Source: Gautieria morchelliformis
Lineage: Eukaryota > Basidiomycota > Agaricomycetes > Gomphales > Gomphaceae
DNA: 64,000 bases
Assembly (NCBI GenBank): GCA_015179125.1
Contig: WHVA01000214.1
Span: 62,001 to 126,000 of the forward strand
Direction of reading: 5' to 3'
The position numbers were made by a program, and so were the translations under genes. Under the pieces are notes generated by a model that had not been told where the DNA came from, searched no databases, and saw only the letters and a program-made list of their open reading frames with translations. This document shows positions 25,333 through 36,528 of the stretch, one piece after another. The first letter of the stretch is position 1; each line of letters opens with the position of its first letter.

Positions 25333-26649
25333 CTACATGAAATATGCTTGACTTACAGGTTTGTCCTGGACAATCGGCATGTAATCTGGATCATTATCAT
25401 CAGAAGGCTCATCGTCAGGAGCTGCATCCATGTCACCCCACCATCCCCACCTTGGCCTCGTCGGCCTTGTCCCCCTCATTGTGCTCGTCGTGCTCATCGT
25501 CTTTGTCCCCCTCATCGCCCTCGCCCTTAGCCTGATCTTACTCATCATCGTCCTCGTTATTGTTATTCCTTCCTCGTGTGCTGTCCTTGTCACCACCTTC
25601 ATTCCTGCATGGCAGCTCGTCTGGGTTGTTGCCAGTTCCCAGTGCTCCCGGTGCTCCTGTGCCCCCCATGGGATCCGCTGGAGACCTGCCACTTGCTTGA
25701 CTATCCTGACTCTCCTGGTGCTCTGCCCCTGGCATCATCTCCACACTCTCAGGTGAGGGGGGAAGATCCTCTGGCCACAAGCCAGGCACAATGCCACCAG
25801 CTGTTGACATAGACAGACTGGGTCCAAAGTCTTTGTCCGTGAACAGCTGGTCATCAAATGGGTGGATTCTACAGTGCTTGAATGTGCTTTGGATCACCTT
25901 TGTTGTCATGGACATCTCCCAGATGGCGAGATATTCCTTCATGAAGGTTTTGCATGTGATTGGCCTCTGCTCAATGCCGCTCTTCTGGCATCAAAGGGCC
26001 CATGCAATTTGAAGCGGGCTGAACATAGCGACATCCAACGGCTGGAGTTTATGGGTGGTATGGGGAGGGAGGGAGTAGAGGATGATGTCATGTTTGGATG
26101 CTAAGTCCTTGACGTCTTGTGTCTCATGGGATTTGTGATCATCCATAATAAGAAGGATAGGCTTGCCTGAGGGGTTATTCAGGGATATGTGTTTGAAGAA
26201 AATGTCTCCAAACCAGCCCAAATATACCCCATCATCGGTCCAGCCGTTCTGAGAATATGCAACACTATAAAGCCAAACATCAGTGCAAACCGTGGACGTA
26301 CATGCACAGAAGGACTCCTCACCCTCCCAATCCAGCACATTTCCACCAATCTTCTGGCTCCGTGCCATTTGTTAGTACCACACACAGTAGAACTTTGATG
26401 CTGTTGGCACAAACAGCCTCCAGAACAGTGATGTTGGTGAGGGTGTCGGACCGCAGAGTATACCTATCCTTCACCCCTTTGGTGAAAATATATTGCATGG
26501 CAATCCCCTTCCTCCCACTGCCAAGTTGGACACCCTTCTCATCCTCATTGTAAATGTTCTCAGGTGGGATATCATGCTTGGTCAGCATCTCTTTGAGAAG
26601 CTTGAAATGTGCCGTGACGTTCGTCCTGTTGAAAGCTCGGGCTCACTTC
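25333..26649 (-). pseudogene. Pogo-type (DDE_1) transposase, 5' truncated and mutated
   Basis: Minus-strand blocks appear in order: AFNRTNVTAHFKLLKEML, ENIYNEDEKGVQLG (first Asp of the triad), a probable 58-nt intron (26269-26330 region, GTGAGG...TATAG), QNGWTDDG, ILLIMDDHKSHET (second Asp), HTTHKLQPLDVAMFSPLQ (third Asp), FMKEYLAIW, and an acidic/Asn-rich tail. A TGA stop interrupts the frame at 25991-25993, just after the third Asp block, and the acidic tail changes frame. The N-terminal HTH DNA-binding part is missing because a family-B LTR begins at 26650 directly inside the frame. The order and spacing of the triad match Fot1/pogo-type fungal transposases. Dead copy. Confidence 0.82.
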
Positions 26650-28900
26650 TGTCATGACCCATCTGTTTCTTATACCCAGTAACCTCATCACTCCACTTTT
26701 ATATTCACTCCGTTTGCTCTTTGCCGAATTCGCTGAACGTTTATTTGCTACCCACGTCATTCGCATGTAGCCACGCCATCAGCCACGCCATCAAAATGCA
26801 ATCGACATCCTTTACCCGGCTCGATGGTTCATCATGGGTCCTATCACCTTCTCGGCTCAAACCCCGTTCGGTGTTCCTATGACTGGATGACTGTCAAGAT
26901 TGGTTTTTAGGCGTTAATATCGTGTGTTAGTAAACACAGCAAATGCCCGAATAACTTGTGTGAAGAGGTGTGCCATTCGGCGAATAAAGCGAACAATGAA
27001 TGTTCAAAAGGTAAGAGGGTTGCCCGAACGGAGCTTGCCCTATCTACAGTTGTAGCAAAATAGCCCGTGGCACTTGACGATGTAACATGCAAGGTGTCAT
27101 GGAAAGGTTGTCTAAACAGCAACAATCCTTGTGCCGGCGAAGGTGCTCCTTTGGAGCCCTTCGCTGACAGCACAGATAATAGTATGAAGGCTAAGGTAAT
27201 GAAGGTGAAGTACAAAAATCACCAGTGGTGCTTAAGTCCTCCTCTGGTCGAAGATAGGAATCTACAGGAGAGGGCTCAAGACGACGATCACAGTGAGGTC
27301 AAGTTTTGCACAAGATAGACATATGATAATTGAACTGGGGAATATACATACGAATGTAGACTACTTATATCAAATGCTCATATGATGCTAGCGAATAGGA
27401 AAGAGGCCGTCTGGAGTCAGGGTTGGATAGGGGTGCGCAGTCATGATACAAAATAGATGAAACACAGATACAATAGAATGGAAGAGTGCGAACATGAAAC
27501 GACAGGGAGGAAAGGGGATGAAGGTACTTATGTATGAAAACATGCCTTGGGACCTGCATATATGCTACCCTGCATGGACTCTTCGTCTGTTGGGTTGATC
27601 CCACATGACCTACGGGTAGGACATCCCGCGAATGCATTCCGGCCATACGAACACCTAAAGGGGTTGGATTGGGAAGATCATGGGGCCAGTGATGAACCAT
27701 CATGCCAGGTAGACGGTGTTGATTGTGTTTGATGGCATACCTGCTGGTGAATGATGTGAGCAGGGAATGGTTGTTCAGCGAATGTGGCAGAGGGTGAATG
27801 GAGCGAACATAGAGGAGGAGTGGTTGAAGGTAGGGTGAACTCGGGCGAAGCTGTGGGAGGAGCGATGAGGGGGAACGTTGAGACAGCGAGGTAAGGGAAA
27901 TAGACGGGTCATGACAATGACGTGACTCGTTTGTTTCTTGTACCCAGCTACCCTTATTGTCCCTTCCACAAAATCCTCCTCCATGTTCGCGTGGCTTCGC
28001 CCTTCCCTTCGACCACGCCTCTTCTATGATCATTCCATTCACCCTTCACCACATTCACCGAATGACCATTCGCTGCTTGCATCATTCGCCAGCAGGTACG
28101 CCATCAAACACGATTGGCACCCTCTACCTGGCATGATGGTCCATCACTGGCCCATCATCTTCCTGATATAACCCCTTTAGGTGTTCGTATGGTCGGAATG
28201 CATTTGCAGGACGTCCTGCCCGTAGATGGTGTGGGATCAACACAGAAGACAAAGAGTCCATGCAGGGCAGTGTATATGCGGGTCCCAAGGCGTGTTTTTG
28301 TACATAAGTACCTTCGTCCCCTCTCCTCCCTGTTGTTTCATGTTTGCACTCCTCTTTCATTCTATTGTATCTGTGTTTCATCTATTTTGTATCATGACTG
28401 TGTACCCCTATCCAACCCTGACTCCAGATGACCCCTTTCCTATTGACTGATATCATATGAGCATTCGATATAAGTAGTTTACATTCGCATGTATATTCCC
28501 CAGTTCAATTATCATATGTCCATCTTGTGCAAAACTTGACCTCACTGTGACCATCATCTTGAGCCCTCTCCTGTAGATCTCTATCTTCGACCAGAGGAGG
28601 ACTTTAGTACCACTGGTGAGTTTTTGTACTTTACCTTCATTACCTTAGTCTTCGTACTATCACCTGCGCTGTTGGCGAAGGGCTCCGAAGGAGCGCCTTC
28701 GCCAGCGAAAGGATTGTTGCTACTTAAACAACCTTTCCGTGACACCTTGCACATTACTTCGTCAAGTGTTATGGGCTACTTCACTACGACTGTAGATAGG
28801 GCGAGCTCTGTTTGGGCAGCCCTCTTACCTTTTGAACATTCATCGGTTCACCTTATTTGCCGAATGGCATACCTCTTCGCACAAGTTATTCAGGCATTCG
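26650..28900 (+). mobile_element. Long-form LTR-B (coding orientation +), split by a solo LTR
   Basis: The LTR starts TGTCATGACCC at 26650, runs to 26891, is interrupted by an opposite-facing solo LTR (26892-27916) and resumes at 27922. The body can then be followed to about 28900, where the last ~50 bp are missing and another LTR-B begins. The first ~240 bp are an extra head compared with the ~1-kb LTR-B copies, and a second TGTCATGACC-like start follows it. The same long layout is seen in the copy spanning 30098-43754. Confidence 0.7.
26892..27916 (-). mobile_element. Solo LTR-B with 5-bp target duplication
   Basis: The 1025-bp unit reads TGTCAAGATTGG...GTCATGACA on the + strand, the reverse of its coding orientation. 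Flanks are ATGAC at 26887-26891 and 27917-27921, a perfect duplication. It sits inside an older long-form LTR-B of opposite orientation. Confidence 0.93.
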
Positions 28901-29245
28901 TGTCATGACCTGTCTATTTCTCTTACCCCACTGTCTCTATGTTCCCCCTCGTCACTCCCTAGCATCTTCGCCAGAGTTCGCCGCACCCTCTGACCACTCC
29001 CCCTCTACGTCCACTCTACCCGCTGTTCGCCCCATTCTCCGAACCGCTATTCGCTGCTCGCGCATTTCGCCAGCAGGCACGCCATCAAATATGATCGATA
29101 CCATTTACCTGGCATGATGGTTCATCATTAACCCCATCATCTTCTTAAATCCAACCCCTTTGGGTGTTCATATGGCCAAAGTGTGTTCGCAGGACGTCCC
29201 TTCCATAGGTCATGCGGGATCAACCCAGTAAACGAAGAGTCCGTG
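28901..29245 (+). mobile_element. Truncated LTR-B, probable 5' LTR of the adjoining pol remnant
   Basis: It starts TGTCATGACC and matches the first ~345 bp of LTR-B, then breaks off at the GAGTCCGTGCAG block and passes directly into + strand protease-coding sequence. Orientation agrees with the pol remnant, so I read this as a 5' LTR joined to pol by an internal deletion that removed the rest of the LTR, the primer site and gag. Confidence 0.6.
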
Positions 29246-30097
29246 CAGACATCGCTCCGTTCGCCCATCGCTCTCTCCCTTTTCGACGGGAAGCCAGCCA
29301 CTGCTGGTTTCATTCACAAATACCTGGATACTAGTCTCACTTTCAGCGACTCCTCTTCACAGGACATTTCGCTACTTGTCACAAAGTTACACCCTTCGGC
29401 CGCGATCGTTCTTGGGCTTCCGTGGCTTCGCTCTACGAAACCCACTATCGATTGGGGCTCCCTCTCAATCACTTTTCCTTCCAGCACCGATTCCATGCTC
29501 CCACGTATGACGGTCGCTATGGCCTGTACGATGATTTCCCTGCCGGCTATCTTCGACAGTATCCCCGAACTCCACACTGCATCGATGACTTTGCCACCGC
29601 CAGTTCCTGGTTCGCATTTGTCCCTGCCATCCTTGGGTTACGTCCCAAACGCGGCGATTGGACCACCTTCCTACGTCCCGGTCCTTCCACCGGACATCGC
29701 TTCCTTGCCCTCTCCTATTCCGAATCTTTCTGGTTATGAACAGACATTCGACGTGGATGGCGAACCCTTACTTCTCTCAACCAAGCCGATCAAGAATCAC
29801 TCCTCTGGGTCTCTATATCACTTCCTAACAATCTCATCCATCCATTTTCAGTCACGAAAGAATGCATAATAGAAACCGAACCTATTCGACCAAAAACAGA
29901 GCCCGTTCCGAGTCATTCTCGCCCCTGTACACCATGTACAGAATCATTGACCGATGACCACCTCCCATTCCATTCTTTGCCCCCTGACTCACCTCCGACA
30001 AAGAGGGCAACACTGCATATAAGCCTAATCAGTGCGTCCGCCTTCAAGCTAATCATAAAACTTGGCGAAGAAGAAACCTTCATGTTAAACATGCACC
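29246..30097 (+). pseudogene. Family-B pol remnant, aspartic protease part (segment 1)
   Basis: The frame contains SPIALSLFDGKPATAG, LLVTKLHPSAAIVLGLPWLR and PTIDWGSLSITF, the retropepsin-like part of fungal gypsy Pol, although the catalytic DSGA box lies before the deletion point or is lost. It ends EEETFMLNMH at a GCACC target site, where a solo LTR-B is inserted. The same frame continues without a break at 43760. The 3' part of this segment (about 29870-30097) is in a different frame from 29183-29869, so at least one lesion lies between. Confidence 0.75.
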
Positions 30098-30797
30098 TGT
30101 CAAGATTGGTTTTTAGCCGTTAATATCGTGTATTAGTGAACACAGCGAATGCCCGAATGACTTGTGTGAATAAGTATGCCGTTTGGCGAATAGGTGAACC
30201 AATAAATGTTCACAAGATAAGAGGGCTGCCGGAACGGGGCTCACCCTATCTACAGTCGTAGCGAAATAGCCCGTGGTACTTGATGATGTAACGTGCAAGG
30301 TCCCATGGAAGGGCTGTCTAAGTCTCGACAATCCCTTCGCCAGCGAAGGTGCTCCTTCGGAGCCCTTCGCCAACAGCACAGAGAATAGTTCGAAGGCTAA
30401 GTTAACGAAGATGAAGTATGAGAACTCACCAGTGATGCCTAAGTCCTCTGCTGGTCGAAGATGGAAATCTCCAAGAGAAGGCTCAAGACGATGATCACAG
30501 CGAGGTCAAGTTTGCACAAGATGGACGACGTATGATAATTGAACTGGGGAATATACATGCGAATGTAAACTACTTATATCGAATGCTCGTAAGGCATCAG
30601 CAAATAGGAAAGAGGCCGTCGTGAGTCAGGGTTGGATAGGGGTGCGCAGTCATGATACTAAGTAGATGGAATAAACATACAATAGAGTGAGGGAAGAGTG
30701 TGAACATGAAACGACGGAGAGTAAAGGTGGTGAAGGCATTCATGTACAAAACCATGTCTTGGGACCCGCATACATGCTACCCTGCACGGACTCTTTG

Positions 30798-31260
30798 TGT
30801 AAGGGCAACCCTGGCTAGTTGTGGAGATCACACTACCACACAACTGACAAGGGGAAATCCAAAGTCTGTATAAATGAACAGAGCATACAAGAGAGGGGAT
30901 TCTCACCTGACAAGGGGAAATCCAAAGAGAAAAGTCTAAGGACCCCCAATGTCAGCGAGCCCGTATTATACTACGCTGCGCAGCCAGGGACAACACTTGG
31001 CACCCGCCATCAACCCTGCACCTCCCTGACCCTTGATCGACCCTTGATGTCACCTATTACGCGAGTCGCTTGATTTCCGACACTGTTCCGAGGGTGGAAC
31101 TCGGAAATTGGAGTGGAACTGGGAAGGCGAACAGAACTGGTGGAAGTTCTCCCAGAAGCGGAATCATTTCCGAGAGCGGAGGCGGAGATGGAATCGGAAT
31201 CGGAAGCGTCTTCGGAAATGGAGTCGGAACTGGAAATGGAAAACAGGGTGTCCCCTGACA
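30798..31260 (-). repeat. A1 3' LTR
   Basis: 463 bp, TG...CA ends. On the minus strand it follows the polypurine tract at 31261-31273. It contains a 21-bp direct repeat (starting CTGACAAGGGG) at 30844-30864 and 30907-30927, and it encodes the last ~83 codons of Pol. Confidence 0.95.
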
Positions 31261-34200
31261 TCACCCCCTCTCTAGCGTGCTGCGTCCTCGAAGCGCGGGA
31301 CACGAGGGATTGAAATGCCAACGAGCGGATCCGGCGAGGGGCACCGGGATGTGTCCTATAGAACTCCCCGAGCTTGTCCGGGGCGGAAACATCTTGCTCC
31401 GGGACCCACGAATTCTCTTCGTACCCATACCCTTCCCATTTCACGAGGAATTGGAGTCGTCCTCGCACAAACCGGCTGTCCAGGATCCGTTCCACCACAT
31501 AGTGCTCCTCCCCATCTACAATCTCTGGCAGAGGTGGCGGATGAGCCTTCCGACCTGGAATTGGGTCCTCAAGCATAGGGAGTAACTTCACCACGTTGAA
31601 GACGGGGTGGAGGCGGGACATGGACATCGGAAGTCGCAGGCGGTATGCATTCCGTCCAACCCTCCGCGTCACTGTGAAGGGCCCAAGGTAGCGGTGGGCA
31701 AGCTTCTGTGAAGGGCGTGTGGTGCGGATGTCACTTGCATCTAGATACACCTTGTCTCCAACTTGGTACTCTGGGGCAGGAACCCGGCGTTGGTTGTAGT
31801 ACCTCGCCATGTCATCCTTGGCCTTTGCAAGGGCCGACTTGGCTTCCGAAAGGGTGGAGTCCATGCGGTCTCGGAACTCATTGACCGTCCCGAGTCGGGA
31901 CTCAGCCTGGCGTGGTTCGAAGCCCATCCGCGGGTGTCGTCCGGAGTCGAGCATGAAGGGAGTCTGTTGTGTGGCGGAATGGACATGGTTGTTGTATTGG
32001 AATTCCGCCAGCGGAAGTAATTCATCCCAGTCGTCCTGCCTCTCATTGACAAAGAGGCGGAGATATTGCTCCAACTCCTGATTGACCCGTTCCGTCTGTC
32101 CGTCACCCTGCGGATGGTACGCCGTGGTGGTAGCTAGCTTTATGCCGAGCAGGCGGTAGAGCTCCCGAGTCAGTTCCGCGACAAACTGCGGACCTCGGTC
32201 GGAAACCACTTGCTTCGGGAGCCCATGCAACTTCCAGACATGGGCAAGGAACAGGCGGGCCGCTCCGAGGGCTGTGATCGTCGTGTGCGTCGGAATGAAG
32301 TGGGACACCTTGCTTACCGAATCCACGACGTTCATGATCGCGTCGTAGCCATGAGACTCTGGGAGTTCAACGATGAAGTCGACGCTGATGGTGTCCCAGC
32401 GGGATTCGGGAATCGGGAGCGGAACAAGTTCTCCGACGGGTGGATGTCGTTGCGCTTTGGTTCGGAGACAAAGGTCACATGTCTTCACGTACTGTCCAAT
32501 GTAGCGGGACATCTGAGGCCACCAGTAATTCCGAGCCACTAACTCCAGCGTCTTCCACCTGCCAGCATGCCCAGCGACCCGTGTGTCATGGTGCTGGGAC
32601 ACGATGCGGCGGCGGAGGTCCGCCCCATCTGGAACGTAGACCTTGCCTCTGAAGTGGAGCAGCCCATCCCGTTCCGACCATTCCGCTGCCCGTACAGACC
32701 GTGAGTGCCCTTTCCGAAGTTCCTCCACTGCCTTCACCACCGACTCCTCCTTCTCTCCATTCCGATACTGTCTCCGGATGTCCCGGAGCATTTCCGCTTC
32801 CGCTCCAACTGCAGTCACTCCTTCTAGGGCGCGGATTGCAAAGAGACTTGGGCGGAGCAGTGTCATATCCGCATTGTCTCCGCTTCCGCTTCCATGATCC
32901 GCACGGCGGGATAGGGCATCGGGCTTGCCCATGGTGCGACCGGGGCGGTGGTGGAGCATGAAGTCAAACCGGGACAGGTGTAGGGACCACCGTGCTTGTC
33001 GTCGGTTCAACTTCTTAGACGTGCGGAAATACTCAAGGTTCTTGTGGTCTGTCCAGATCTCAAATGGGCATAGAGCACCCTCGAGGAAGTGTCGCCACTC
33101 CTCCAGCGCTCGGATGATTGCCAGCATCTCCTTGTCATGGATCTCGTAGTTCCGCTCGACCGGACTGAGACTCTTAGAGAAGAAGGCAATCGGATGCCAC
33201 CCCCCACCTTCTTCCGATGACTGTTGCGACAAGACCGCTCCGGTAGCTGCGTCGGAAGAATCCGCCTCCACTCGGTAAGGGCGAGAGTCGTCGGGAAAGA
33301 TCAGGACCGGGGCGGAAGTGATCAGCTCTTTGAGTTTGTCAAAGGAGGCCCGTTCCGGCTCTCCCCACCGCCATCCAACCTCCTTCTTGGTGAGGTCGAA
33401 GAGGGCACGGGCGTGGCAGGAGAAGTCCTTGATGAACTGCCGGTAGAAATTGACAAACCCAATGAAGGACTGGACTTCCTTCTTGTTCCGCGGCACCGGC
33501 CAATCCGACACACCGGAAACCTTGACGGGGTCCATTTCCACCTTTCCTTCCGACACGATCACCCCAAGATACTCTATCCGCGTCCGCTCAAATTCGCACT
33601 TTTCCGGCTTGAGACACAGGTTGTACTCCCGGAGTCGTTCCAGCACTCTCCGCACGACTTCCCGATGTTCGGACATTGTTTTTGTGAAGATGAGGATGTC
33701 ATCGAGGTAGATGCAGACAACCCCTTCTGCTATCATGTCACGGAAAATGTCATTCATCATTGTCTGGAACGTGGCAGGACTGTTGGTGAGGCCAAAGAAC
33801 ATGACCTGTGGCTCAAAGAGTCCTCGGTTGGTGCGGAATGCGGCCTTCCACTCATCTCCCTCCCGGATCCGGACATTATTGAAGCCCCAGCGGACATCCA
33901 GCTTGGTGAAGTACTTCGCCCCGCGGAGTTGTGTGATCAATTCGGAAATGAGCGGAATGGGGTACCGGTTCTTGATCGTGATCGCATTCAAGGCCCGGTA
34001 ATCCTGCACAAGTCTGAGCGAGCCGTCCTTCTTCTTGATGAAGAACACCGGAGATGCCATGGGTGACTTGGAGGGGCGGATCCTCCCTGTACGGAGATTT
34101 TCCGCAAGGAATGCATCGAGCTCTACCTGCTCCTTGGGTGACAGCGGGTAGACCTTGCAGTTGGTGGGCTTCGACCCAGGCTCCAACTCGATGGCATGGT

Positions 34201-35169
34201 CCCACAGTTTGCGCGGAGGCAGGGCATCAAACGACTCCTTGGAGAAGACGTCCTCAAACTCCCGCAGGTACTCCGGAATTTCCGCCTCCACTCTATCATA
34301 CCTCTTAGAGGCTTCAGCAAGGCGTTGCGAAATATTTCCGGTGGCGCAGATGTGTTCCGCCTCCGGCGGAAGGTTTACGTACAGCAAGCGCTCCCCTTCC
34401 GTCAGAGCGTCTTCCAGGCCGAGTCGGATGACGTCGGAATCGGACTTGGAAGGGGATCCGGGTCAAATTCCGCTTCCGAGTCTTCTTCTGCAAGCAGTGG
34501 ATGGGGGCCGGAACGACATGTCTGTATGAGCCGTTCGGTCTTCCGCTGCTCCTGGTGCTCCTTCCGCGCTTCCGACCGGCACATGTGACACTTGGCTGGA
34601 CATCGACTCATCAGTACCTTCCGAGTCTGCCAATTGATCTCCGGGTTGTGCTCTTGAAGCCAGGTAAACCCAAGGATGATGTCTTGCTTCCCCAGGCTGG
34701 TGACAGCGAAGGGAGTGCGTTCCGAGTGTCCATCGTAGCGGAGAATTGTGTCCACTATCTCCGTGATGGACCCTGCCTCATTGGGGCTTCCATCCACATT
34801 GAACACCGGGATTGCACGTTGCAACTTCCGCGTCGTCAGTCGGTTCCGTTCCACATAGTCCCGGTCCATAAACTGACCAGTGGCCCCGCAATCGACAAGG
34901 GCGGGTCCGGATTTGACTTCCGCCGTATCTGTCGTCTGGATCTCTACCTTAATGACTAGTGACTTGGGGCCAGGGGTGGCAGCAACGACATAGCGCTTCG
35001 GAAGGCGTCTCTCCCAAGGGCGGATGCGGGATAGACGGGGTGTCGGATTTGGCTTTTGTGTGACTTTATCCGGTGGGTCTGTATGAAGTGAGGGGAGTCG
35101 GGGCTTTTCATTCTCTACTTCAAGACAGGAAAACCGGTTATGTACAGGCAGCAGGGGCACACATCTCAC
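31010..35169 (-). pseudogene. pol: A1 Pol: protease, RT, RNase H, integrase, chromodomain (one frameshift)
   Basis: Segment 35169-34402 carries the aspartic protease (ALVDCGATGQFMD) and ends early. Segment 34387-31010 carries the RT (VYLDDILIF-type box at about 33695-33720), RNase H (WTDHKNLEYF), integrase with the zinc HHCC block (HHDTRVAGH...CDLCLRT) and D-D-E core (SVDFIVELP, VSDRGPQF, GQTERVNQE), and a chromodomain (YVVERILDSR...FLVKWEGYGYEENSW) near 31340-31450. The two segments differ in frame: A1 has 7 bp fewer than A2 in a CGGAAT-repeat-rich linker near 34430-34445. Downstream of the chromodomain the frame continues through the polypurine tract into the LTR, stopping at 31010. The chromodomain is expected to steer integration to marked chromatin. 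Confidence 0.93.
31261..31273 (-). other. A1 polypurine tract
   Basis: AGAGAGGGGGTGA on the minus strand lies immediately before the 3' LTR start TGTCAGG. It would prime plus-strand DNA synthesis. It is itself inside the Pol reading frame. Confidence 0.8.
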
Positions 35170-36341
35170 CCGCTGCGCGTCACAAAATCCGACGCATCTT
35201 CCGCTTCCGATGCGCCATGTTCCGCATTTTCGGAAACTCCTTCCGCAGTAGGCACTCTGCTTATGTCCGCAAGTGCGAGGAACTCTGGAAGGAGCTCGAG
35301 TTTCTCCTCTGTGGTCATAAGCCGGATGTCAAATGCTTGGGGGCACTCGCGGGCATAGTGGCCTGGTTGTTGACATCGGAAGCAGGTGATAGTTCCGCGG
35401 CCTTTTCCGCGCATGCGGTCAACATCCATCGGGGCAGGGCCACTCTTCGAGGGAGGAGGGCTATGGTTCCTAATAGGAGCGGGCGGAGAAAGCGTCGGAA
35501 ATACTTTCCGCATGGGAATGAATGCGCTTCCGGATTTTGGCACAGGTGGAGTAGGACGAGTGGAACTGCGCGTCATATTCCGGCTCGTCTCCACGAAGGC
35601 CTCATTTGCTTCCCTGTTCCGGGACACCCTCTGTGCAGCTTGGTACCACCCTTCCGGGTCATCAAAGTCCGGAGCTCCATCCCCAAGCAGCGCAACTTGG
35701 TTCTGGAGTGTCGGATCGAGTCCTCGTCGGAATTTGATGACGATCGTCTTGTCGTCATCATACTTCGCAAGGTCGATGAGCTCCTGGAAGCGATCGATAT
35801 AGTCATCGACCGGATCCTTGGCCTGGTACCAGCTGGTCCCTTCGAGCTTCGTAAGGGCTGTGAGCTGCTCATTTTTTGGGCAGAACTGGTCGGAAAATGT
35901 TTTCTCGAAGGCGTCCCAGTCTCGGAAGTAGTTCCCCTTGCCCTTTGCTTCATGTCGGATCACCTTGTTTGCAAAACGGGATGCGCGGTCCGACTTGAAA
36001 AAGGACAATGCCCAGTGAATCCGAGCCTGGTCGTTCGGAAAGAGGTCTCCGACAATTGCGAAGTAGATGCTGCATGTGTTGAAGAATGCGCGTCCCTTCT
36101 CCCGATCTCCGTCAAAGTCCGCCGGAGTTGCGGGTTTGGCCTTTGCTAACTTCGCGGACTTTCTCTCCTCCGCTAGTTCCGCTTTTCCGAAATCCGGATC
36201 ATCCAACATTTCATTTCCACCACCTTGTGGAATATCTAACTTAGCCAAAATCGCTTGTAAGGCTGTTTCAATCGCGTCGGTCTTCATCCGGTTCCGCGTC
36301 AATTCCTCCTCCATATTCCGAAGACGATCGTCCGGATCCAT
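35166..36341 (-). CDS. gag: A1 Gag, nucleocapsid-like with CCHC knuckle
   Basis: The first ATG of the open frame is at 36341 (MDPDDRLRNMEEEL), giving 391 aa. The frame is open further up to the LTR edge (36539), but only from a TTG. It has a capsid-like region (DDYIDRFQELIDLAKYDD) and one zinc knuckle CFRCQQPGHYARECP near 35340-35390. The Gag stop overlaps the start of the open Pol frame by four bases (GTGA), Pol being in the -1 frame. The usual outcome would be -1 frameshifting, but no obvious slippery heptamer was seen. Confidence 0.9.
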   Translation of the reverse strand: MDPDDRLRNMEEELTRNRMKTDAIETALQAILAKLDIPQGGGNEMLDDPDFGKAELAEERKSAKLAKAKPATPADFDGDREKGRAFFNTCSIYFAIVGDLFPNDQARIHWALSFFKSDRASRFANKVIRHEAKGKGNYFRDWDAFEKTFSDQFCPKNEQLTALTKLEGTSWYQAKDPVDDYIDRFQELIDLAKYDDDKTIVIKFRRGLDPTLQNQVALLGDGAPDFDDPEGWYQAAQRVSRNREANEAFVETSRNMTRSSTRPTPPVPKSGSAFIPMRKVFPTLSPPAPIRNHSPPPSKSGPAPMDVDRMRGKGRGTITCFRCQQPGHYARECPQAFDIRLMTTEEKLELLPEFLALADISRVPTAEGVSENAEHGASEAEDASDFVTRSG

Positions 36342-36528
36342 GTCGGAAGGAGAAATGTGGGACGGGATTTCCGGGGTTGGGAGCTCGACGTAAGAAGAAG
36401 GGCTGTCGTACGCTGTGTGTGCGGAAGAGGTTGCGATCTCCGAGTCGCTGTCTCCGATTCCGAACGCACCTATGGCGGCTGCGACACGCAGTACGACCGC
36501 CGGTCCTCTATGGGAGAGACTTTTCTGC

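Noticed and set aside
26907-27215. A ~90-100 aa frame open in every LTR-B copy, with a hydrophobic start resembling a signal peptide
   Set aside because: Its starts are TTG/CTG, never ATG, in all copies, and the frames end differently. More likely chance openness of related sequence, though a spliced use cannot be excluded.
35073-36149. Long + strand frame (358 aa) antisense to A1 gag; likewise 33224-34066 and 39958-40611 antisense to pol
   Set aside because: They mirror strongly coding minus-strand genes with known domains and have no domain of their own; shadows of biased codon use.
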